From Deltaproteobacteria bacterium (GTDB taxonomy: Bacteria > Desulfobacterota > Deferrisomatia > Deferrisomatales > Deferrisomataceae): a stretch of 9,162 nucleotides of DNA. Within the stretch, counting starts at the first letter, position 1. Each line of letters opens with the position of its first letter. The notes below the pieces were generated by a model, which saw only the letters and a list, made by a program, of their open reading frames with translations, did not search any database and was not told the DNA's origin. Shown in pieces: positions 1-5,386 of this stretch. Where the stretch lies: the NCBI GenBank assembly GCA_013152215.1, contig JAADGT010000322.1, positions 1-9,162 of the forward strand, written 5' to 3'. Made by a program: the position numbers and the translations under genes.

Positions 1-1
1 A

Positions 2-1219
2 CGGCTCGTGGCCACGTTTCCCGTGGTGGTCGTGTCCGGTGCCCGCCAGGTGGGGAAGAGTACGCTTCTTCGCCATACGCTGGGCCGGCGCTTCTCCATG
101 GTGGTGTTCGACCCGGTGGCCGACGTGGAAGGGGCGCGGGAAGACCCGGATCTGTTCCTCCGCAGCCGCACCCCGCCCGTGATCCTCGACGAGATCCGGT
201 ACGTGCCCCAGCTCGTTGCCGCGATCAAGCGCAGGATCGACGAGGACCGGACGCCGGGCCAGTACATCCTCACCGGCTCCCACCAATGGGGGATCATGCG
301 CGCGCTGAGCGAAAGCCTTGCCGGGCGCGCGGTGTTCCTGGACCTGGAAGGCTTTTCCCTGGCCGAGGCGGCAGGGCGTGGGCTCGATCCGCCGTGGCTC
401 GAGGCGTGGCTCACCGATCCGGAAGGCTTCCTCCAGCGACGGATCCCAAGGCTGCCGGCGCCGTTTCCGGTGTTCGAGCAGGTGTGGCGGGGGAGTCTGC
501 CGGAGGCCCGGTTTCTGCCGGCCGATGTGTTGTCGGATTTTTTCGCCGCCTATCAGCGGACCTACATCGAGCGCGACGTGCGCCTGATGGCCGACGTGTC
601 CGACTGGTACACCTTCGGCCGCTTCGTGCGGTTGGTGGCGGCGCTCACGGGCCAGGAGATCAACCACAGCCAGATCGGTCGCGAGCTGGGGGTCACCCCC
701 CAGACGGCCCAGAGATGGCTCGGCATCCTCCGGGCCACGTTTCAATGGCACGAGGTTCCGGCGTTCACCGGCAACGCGGTCAAACGGGTCAGCCGAAGGC
801 CCAAAGGGTACCTGGCGGATACAGGGCTCGCCTGCGCCTTGCAGGCGGTTCCGTCGCCCGAGGTGTTGGGCGGCCACCCCCTTTGGGGTGCGCTGTTCGA
901 GACGGCGGTGGTGGGTGATATTCGCAAGCAGTGCGCCGCGCTCCCTACGCGTCCCAACCTCTACCATTGGCGCTCCCACGGCGGGGCCGAGGTGGACCTG
1001 GTGCTCGAATGGGGCGGCCGGTTCTACCCCATCGAGATCAAAGCCAAGAGCCACCCCACGGCCCGCGACGCGAGCGGGTTGCGGGCGTTCCGTTCTGCCC
1101 ACCCGCACCTTCCCATCGCCCCCGGCCTCATCATGGCCCCTGCCGAGAGGGCCTACCCGGTCACCGAAAGCGATTACGTCGTTCCTTGGGATTTAGCCCG
1201 TCCGACGGGGACACCGTGA
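2..1219 (+). CDS. DUF4143-family AAA ATPase (5' end cut by window edge)
   Basis: This is a P-loop ATPase of the AAA_14/DUF4143 type. Counting from the GTG at 8, the Walker A motif GARQVGKS is at residues 11-18, the Walker B ILDE at 59-62, and a sensor-1-like ILTGSHQ near residue 90. A helix-turn-helix-like stretch (SQIGRELGVTPQTAQRWL) lies mid-protein. The C-terminal third carries a PD-(D/E)XK-like fold: an FE pair, then AEVDLVLE, then IEIKAK. Family members normally have about 20-30 residues before the P-loop, and the frame stays open to the left edge (R-L-V before ATFP). The GTG at 8 is therefore probably internal and the gene starts outside the window. The family is widespread and patchily distributed, and its cellular role is mostly unknown. 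It shares no operon with the minus-strand genes downstream. The family call is strong; no specific function can be given. Confidence 0.88.
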   Translation, partial: RLVATFPVVVVSGARQVGKSTLLRHTLGRRFSMVVFDPVADVEGAREDPDLFLRSRTPPVILDEIRYVPQLVAAIKRRIDEDRTPGQYILTGSHQWGIMRALSESLAGRAVFLDLEGFSLAEAAGRGLDPPWLEAWLTDPEGFLQRRIPRLPAPFPVFEQVWRGSLPEARFLPADVLSDFFAAYQRTYIERDVRLMADVSDWYTFGRFVRLVAALTGQEINHSQIGRELGVTPQTAQRWLGILRATFQWHEVPAFTGNAVKRVSRRPKGYLADTGLACALQAVPSPEVLGGHPLWGALFETAVVGDIRKQCAALPTRPNLYHWRSHGGAEVDLVLEWGGRFYPIEIKAKSHPTARDASGLRAFRSAHPHLPIAPGLIMAPAERAYPVTESDYVVPWDLARPTGTP

Positions 1220-1668
1220 GCGGCCACACCAAACGAGGGACAGGTGGGCGCTGCTGCTGGGTTGCGAGCTGCGAAGCGGGGCAAGGTGTGCAAGGTGTGC
1301 TCGGGGGTGGGGTATGCTGGTGCTCCCGAGTCGATTCGTCCGAACAGGTCAAGGATCTGTTGCCGCCCGTGTCAGCCCATGCCTGGCTGCGGGTGCTCAG
1401 TGGGGTGAAGGGGGTAATGATAACGTTGCCCCGTCGTCGTGAGTTGGAACAAGGCGATCGCAGAACCTCCCGACGTCCCCGGGAGGTCGGAGAGATACTT
1501 CCGGAGATCTCCGATCCGATCCCTGCGATGGTGCGGGACCCGGGTGAACCGGAGGGCTGCCGAGTCCCCAATCGCCTCGCGGAATGATCGGTGTCCCCCA
1601 TCTCGGTCGGTGGGCACATTCCGGGTTGAAGTTTGGATTTTCACGGCAAAAAGGGGGGGAGACGTGGC
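1220..1668. other. 449-bp intergenic region, no credible gene
   Basis: This lies between two convergent genes. None of the open frames crossing it shows a conserved motif, a good ribosome site or codon use like the neighbours. It contains a tandem 9-mer (CAAGGTGTG at 1282-1290 and 1291-1299) and the inverted repeats listed separately. Just beyond the kinase stop, the minus strand has a C-run then T-run (1651-1659) but no stem before it, so I do not call a terminator. It may be the remnant of an older element or an unannotated structured RNA; neither is shown. Confidence 0.6.
1465..1514. repeat. Clustered inverted repeats between convergent genes
   Basis: ACCTCCCG at 1465-1472 pairs exactly with CGGGAGGT at 1480-1487 (8-bp stem, 7-base loop). 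Directly after it, TCGGAGA (1487-1493) pairs with TCTCCGA (1508-1514), and the 12-mer CGGAGATCTCCG at 1502-1513 is a perfect palindrome. There is no T-run on either side, so this is not a standard intrinsic terminator. It may act as a bidirectional RNA-stabilising or Rho-independent-like structure between the convergent genes, or belong to a structured RNA. Confidence 0.5.
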
Positions 1669-4600
1669 TCATGCCGGCCGCTCCTCTGCCGGGTGCGGCC
1701 GGTCGGTGGGGCCCGGCCGGGCGAACGGGATCGTGAACGAGAAGGTGGCGCCGGTGCCGGGGCGGCTCTCGGCCCAGATGCGGCCGCCCAGGCGCTGGAC
1801 GATCTCCCGGGAGATGGCGAGCCCGAGCCCCGTGCCCAGGGGGTGGCTCTTCTGGGGGTCGCGGATCTGGGCGTAGCGCTCGAACACCTCGTCGAGGCGG
1901 TCGGACGGGATGCCGGGCCCCTCGTCCGCCACGCTCACCACGGCCTCGCCCCGGCCGCTCACGGCGCCGATCCAGATCGTGCCGCCCTGGGGGGAGAACT
2001 TGGCCGCGTTGGAGAGCAGGTTGGCCAGCACCTGCTGGAGCCGGTCGGGGTCGGCCGCCACGGGCGGCAGCCCCGCCTCCACCGAGATCCGCGCGCTCAC
2101 CCCTTTCTCCTCGAACAGGGGTCGGGCCACCTCCACCGCCTTGTCGACGGCCGCGCGCAGGTCCACCGCCTCCACGTGGAACTCCACCCGGCCGGCCTCG
2201 ATCTTGGAGAGGTCCAGCAGCTCGTTGATCATGCGGGTCAGCCGTTCGGCCTCCTGCTGGATGATCTGGAGGAACTCCCGGCGCTTCTCCGGGTCGTCCA
2301 CGCCGTACTTCAGCAGGATCTCGCTGAAGGACCGGATCGAGGTCAGCGGCGTGCGCAGCTCGTGGCTCACCGTGGACAGGAACTCGCTCTTCAGCCGGTC
2401 GATCTCCCGGAGCCGGACGTTGGCCGCCTCGAGCTCGGCCGTGCGCTGGCGCACCTTCTCCTCCATGGCCTGGCTGTAAGCCTGGACCTCTTGGTACAGC
2501 CGGGCGTTGGCCACGGCCATGCCGAGCTGGTTGGCCAGGGCGCAGAACAGGCTCACGAACTCCTCGGTGAAGTGCATGGGGCCCCGGGTGCCGTAGGCGG
2601 TGAGCACCCCCATGGGCTTGCCCTCGTGAATCATGGGGGCGTGGATGAGCGCCGTGACCGGCACGTCCTGGGTGAGCTGACCGAAGAAGATCGGTTTGTC
2701 CACGTTCCGGGCGTCCTCCAGGACCACCGGCTCCCCCCGGAGGAAGCAGGTGCCGAAGTAGCTTTCCTCCGACGGCGGCACGGCCGACAGGGCCACGTAG
2801 GCCGGGTTCAGCCCCACGTGGGCCCGGATCCGGAGCTTGCCGTCGTCGTCCAGCAGCCGGACCGCCAGGTACTCGAACCCGAACTCCCGGTGGATCAGGT
2901 TGAGCACCCCGCTCAGCACGGCGTCGATGTCGAGGCTCCGGGACATGAGCCCGGCCGCCTCGTGGAGCACCAGCAGCTCGCGCAGCTGGCGCTCCAGGGC
3001 CTCGCGGCTCTGGGCCAGGGTGCGCGACACCCGACCGAACACGTCGAGGATCTCCACGGCCTGGTCCCGGGGCCAGGCCAGGAAGCTTTGGAGGATCATC
3101 CGGGCCGAGGGGGTGCCCAGGGCGCTGGCCAGGCACCGCTCCGCCGCTTCCACCAAGGCCTGTGGCCCGGCCCGGGGCGGCAGGCTGACCATGACCTCCC
3201 GGGCCTTGGCCGGGCCCACGAACCGGGTCAGGAGCCCCACCACGTCCTCCCGGCTGACCCATCCCACGGGCACGGCCGGCGCCTGGCTCCCCCGGCGCCC
3301 TCCCACGAACAGGCTGACCGCCACGAACCCCCCCAGGTTGAACACCAGGCTCCACACCAGGGCGTGGGACCAGGGATCGAGCCCCTCCAGCCCGAACAGG
3401 GCGTGGGGCCGTAGCGCCGCGATGCCCCAGGGCCCCCGGTCGAGGATGTCGGGGTCCATCCATCCGGACCCCACGAAGGTGGGAAGCAGCAGGGTGTAGG
3501 CCCACACCGCGAAGCCCAAGGTCAGCCCCGTGAGGGCCCCGGATCGGGTGCGGCCCTTCCACACCAGCCCCAGGAACACGGCCGGGGCGAACTGGGTCAC
3601 GGCCGAGAACGACAGGAGCCCGATGTTCACCAGGGTCTGGGACTCGCCGATCCACCGGTAGAACCCGTAGCCCAGGAGCACCACCCCGAAGATGAACAAC
3701 CGCTTGGCCGTGAGGAGCTGGCGCGAAAGATCCCGGCGGGTCTCGGTGCCCAGGGCGGGGGAGAGCTTGCCCAGCAGGGCGATGCCCGGGTGGTGGAGGA
3801 TCATGGTGGCCAGGGCCACGGACGACACGATCACCATGCTGGCGGCGGCCGAGAACCCCCCCAGAAATGCCAGGGCGGCAAGCCCGGTGTGCCCCCGGCT
3901 CAAGGGCAGGCTGATCATGAACGAGTCGGGGGGGCCCGGCGCGTGGGCCAGGAGCCCCACCAGCGCCACCGGCAGCACGAACAGGTTCATGAGCAGCAGG
4001 TACGACGGGAAGATCCACGAGGCCTGGCGCAGGTGGCGCTCGCGCACGTTCTCCACCACCAGCATGTGGAACTGCCGGGGCAGGAGCACCACGGCCACCA
4101 TGGACAGCAGGCTCAGGGTGATCCACTCGGGCACCGTGGTCCGGGGGCCGATGACCAGGATCTCCCGGAGCTCCGGATGCTCCAGGGCCCGGCCGAAGAT
4201 GCTGCGGAGCCCCCCTCCGATGCCCCAGGTGATGTAGATCCCCAGCACCAGAAACGCACCCAGCTTCACCGCGCTCTCGAACGCCACGGCCGCCACCATG
4301 CCCTCGTGGCGTTCGCTCACCACCAGGGTGCGGGCCCCAAACAGCACGGCAAAGGTGGCGAGCCCCAACGCGGCCCAGAAGGCCGCGTCGTGGGCCAGGC
4401 CCCCGCCCGCCACCCGGCCGGTCAGGAGGTCGAAGGTCTGGCCCACGGCCTTGAGCTGGAGCCCGATGTAGGGGGTGACCCCGGCCACCAGGATGAAGGT
4501 GGCCAGCGTGCCCAGGGTGGCGCCCTTGCCGTAGAGCTCCTCCAGGAGGTCGGGCAAGGTAGTGATGCCCCGGGCCCGGCAGTAACCGACCATCTTGCTC

Positions 4601-4860
4601 AGGGCCAGGGGGGCCAGGAAGAACACCAGGGTGGGGCCCAGGTAGATGGGCAGGAACCCCATGCCCTTGGAGGCGGCCCGGCCGACGCTCCCGTAGAAGG
4701 TCCACTCCGTGCAGTACACGGCTAGCGACAGGCTGTAGACCAGGGGATGGTCCACCGGGCTGCGGCCCCGCTCCCGGGCACGGTCGGCCGCGTAGGCCAG
4801 GGCGAACAGCCCCAGCACGTAGCCGAGCCCCAGCAGAGCCACCCAGAACGTGCGGGTCAT
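1669..4860 (-). CDS. CbrA-like hybrid: SLC5/SSS transporter domain fused to GAF and histidine kinase
   Basis: This 1063-residue inner-membrane sensor kinase starts at the ATG at 4860, chosen because it overlaps the upstream stop as ATGA and directly precedes the first membrane helix (TFWVALLGLGYVLGLFALAY). Residues 1 to about 520 form a multi-helix sodium:solute-symporter domain with family signatures CTEWTFYGSVG (near 49) and GGFSAAASMVIVSS (near 333). Residues about 521-630 are a helical linker fitting the STAC position of CbrA-type kinases. A GAF domain (about 640-785) and a coiled coil follow. The HisKA H-box SHELRTPL has phosphoacceptor His833. The N-box has Asn947 and Asn951, the G1 box DEGPGIP starts at Asp979, the F-box is FERYAQI, and the G2 box GTGLGLA is near 1006-1012. 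All boxes look intact, so kinase activity is expected. There is no receiver domain; the lone receiver at 8086-8466 is a plausible partner. In characterised relatives (CbrA) the membrane domain senses or transports nutrients; the ligand here is unknown. Confidence 0.93.
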   Translation of the reverse strand: MTRTFWVALLGLGYVLGLFALAYAADRARERGRSPVDHPLVYSLSLAVYCTEWTFYGSVGRAASKGMGFLPIYLGPTLVFFLAPLALSKMVGYCRARGITTLPDLLEELYGKGATLGTLATFILVAGVTPYIGLQLKAVGQTFDLLTGRVAGGGLAHDAAFWAALGLATFAVLFGARTLVVSERHEGMVAAVAFESAVKLGAFLVLGIYITWGIGGGLRSIFGRALEHPELREILVIGPRTTVPEWITLSLLSMVAVVLLPRQFHMLVVENVRERHLRQASWIFPSYLLLMNLFVLPVALVGLLAHAPGPPDSFMISLPLSRGHTGLAALAFLGGFSAAASMVIVSSVALATMILHHPGIALLGKLSPALGTETRRDLSRQLLTAKRLFIFGVVLLGYGFYRWIGESQTLVNIGLLSFSAVTQFAPAVFLGLVWKGRTRSGALTGLTLGFAVWAYTLLLPTFVGSGWMDPDILDRGPWGIAALRPHALFGLEGLDPWSHALVWSLVFNLGGFVAVSLFVGGRRGSQAPAVPVGWVSREDVVGLLTRFVGPAKAREVMVSLPPRAGPQALVEAAERCLASALGTPSARMILQSFLAWPRDQAVEILDVFGRVSRTLAQSREALERQLRELLVLHEAAGLMSRSLDIDAVLSGVLNLIHREFGFEYLAVRLLDDDGKLRIRAHVGLNPAYVALSAVPPSEESYFGTCFLRGEPVVLEDARNVDKPIFFGQLTQDVPVTALIHAPMIHEGKPMGVLTAYGTRGPMHFTEEFVSLFCALANQLGMAVANARLYQEVQAYSQAMEEKVRQRTAELEAANVRLREIDRLKSEFLSTVSHELRTPLTSIRSFSEILLKYGVDDPEKRREFLQIIQQEAERLTRMINELLDLSKIEAGRVEFHVEAVDLRAAVDKAVEVARPLFEEKGVSARISVEAGLPPVAADPDRLQQVLANLLSNAAKFSPQGGTIWIGAVSGRGEAVVSVADEGPGIPSDRLDEVFERYAQIRDPQKSHPLGTGLGLAISREIVQRLGGRIWAESRPGTGATFSFTIPFARPGPTDRPHPAEERPA

Positions 4861-5045
4861 CGGGATTTTCGCAGGAGCAGGGGGGCCAACACGATCAGGG
4901 CGGCCCACACGCCGAACAGGTACAGGGGCAGCAACGCCACCCCGGCGGCCGGCTCCGGCCGGTTGAAGAGCAGCACCAGGGGCGAGAAGAACGCGATCAC
5001 CCCTAGAACGAACAGGGCGGCGAGACGTCGGGCTCCGGGATCCAT
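4857..5045 (-). CDS. Small two-helix membrane protein coupled to the SSS-kinase
   Basis: This is a 62-residue protein starting at the ATG at 5045. It has two hydrophobic helices, ALFVLGVIAFFSPLVLLF (about 10-27) and VALLPLYLFGVWAALIVLAPLLL (about 36-58). A short FNRPEP turn joins them and the C-terminus is basic (RKSR). Its TGA overlaps the next ATG by four bases, a classic translational-coupling arrangement, so it is probably made with the kinase. Small two-helix proteins (DUF4212, DUF485, DUF3311 types) commonly sit directly before SLC5-family symporters and are thought to be their small subunits. Size, topology and position match that role, but I cannot assign it to a named family by eye. 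The Shine-Dalgarno is weak (GAAGG about 9 bases from the ATG) and lies inside a dispersed repeat. An alternative is a small regulator of the kinase. Confidence 0.8.
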   Translation of the reverse strand: MDPGARRLAALFVLGVIAFFSPLVLLFNRPEPAAGVALLPLYLFGVWAALIVLAPLLLRKSR

Positions 5046-5047
5046 GT

Positions 5048-5092
5048 CTTTGGGCCTTCGGCCTGCGGGAAAGCGGGAAAGCTAGAAAGCTG
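5048..5092 (-). repeat. Dispersed repeat, copy A (8-bp tandem units plus GGCCGAAGGCC hairpin)
   Basis: On the plus strand, three units of period 8 (GAAAGCGG, GAAAGCTA, GAAAGCTG) fill 5069-5092. The adjoining 5048-5063 reads GGCCGAAGGCCCAAAG on the minus strand. The same 16 bases occur on the plus strand at 8764-8779, also beside 8-bp units and also just before a start codon. This copy forms the 5' leader of the small membrane protein gene. Confidence 0.7.
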
Positions 5093-5240
5093 GGAGGTTG
5101 AGAACCTTGTGCATCTCCAAGCCCTCCGCCAGCACCTCACGCCGGGGGCAAGGGCCTCCCGGTAACTTCAGTCTATCGGTCGTCGGTTTGGGGCCTTCGA
5201 CCTGATGGGCGGTTAGGCGGCTGGGCCGTTCCCCTTCAGC

Positions 5241-5321
5241 TATGGGAGCGGCCTCCGGGCCGCAACAAAGATCCTGCCGGGCCTTACGGCCCGGGATCGC
5301 GACCAGGAGGTCGCTCCTACA
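5241..5321. repeat. REPIN-like element: inverted pair of REP-type hairpins
   Basis: The left unit (5241-5266, plus strand) holds GCGGCC-TCCG-GGCCGC at 5248-5263 preceded by TATGGGA. The right unit, read on the minus strand from 5321, holds GCGACC-TCCT-GGTCGC (5314-5299) preceded by TGTAGGA. The two units match at most positions (consensus GGAGCGRCCTCCKGGYCGC). Between them CCGGGCC-TTAC-GGCCCGG (5277-5294) makes a third hairpin flanked by GATC on both sides. An inverted pair of such units is the arrangement called REPIN, and the GTAGGAGCG head resembles REP sequences known from Pseudomonas. REPs are mobilised in trans by RAYT (Y1-type) transposases; none is encoded in this window. Confidence 0.75.
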
Positions 5322-5362
5322 CACGGGGGGGCCTGGAGTCCCGACCCCGCAGGGGCCTGAGA

Positions 5363-5386
5363 GGGCTTTCCAGCCTTCCAGCTTTC
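5363..5386 (-). repeat. Dispersed repeat, copy C (8-bp tandem units)
   Basis: On the minus strand, three units of period 8 read GAAAGCTG (5386-5379), GAAGGCTG (5378-5371) and GAAAGCCC (5370-5363). The block starts inside the stop codon of the exonuclease gene, so the repeat abuts the gene exactly. It is inverted relative to copy A, and the two copies bracket the REPIN-like element. Confidence 0.65.

Larger units (their letters stand above)
5046..5384. other. 339-bp repeat island inside the signalling cluster
   Basis: No gene is called here; the minus-strand frame crossing it (5082-5324) reads through repeats and shows no family signature. The region contains a REPIN-like doublet (5241-5321), 8-bp-period repeats near both ends in opposite orientation (5069-5092 and 5363-5386), and a degraded copy of the GGGCCTTCGRCCTG motif at 5187-5208. 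It separates the regulator/exonuclease pair from the membrane protein/kinase pair. I see no convincing promoter or terminator, so whether transcription crosses it is open. Confidence 0.65.

Noticed and set aside
1161..1644. Minus-strand open frames of 90-152 codons in the left intergenic region
   Set aside because: Arg/Ser/Pro/Thr-rich translations without motifs, running into the 3' end of the ATPase gene or across inverted repeats; no ribosome site.
1633..3414. Long plus-strand open frame (593 codons) opposite the kinase
   Set aside because: It is an antisense shadow of a GC-rich gene: His/Gly/Gln/Pro-rich translation with no domain, opposite a protein with clear motifs.
5113..5128. Sigma54-like TGGC-N7-TTGG on the minus strand ahead of the small membrane protein
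   Set aside because: The conserved GC of the -12 element is missing (TTGG instead of TTGC) and the -24 side matches only partly.
5277..5294. GC-rich hairpin as an intrinsic terminator after the exonuclease gene
   Set aside because: No T-run follows the stem on either strand, and it is better explained as the centre of the REPIN-like element.
5082..5324. 80-codon minus-strand open frame between exonuclease and small membrane protein
   Set aside because: It reads through the REPIN hairpins and repeat blocks, has no ribosome site or recognisable motif, and its composition follows the repeats.
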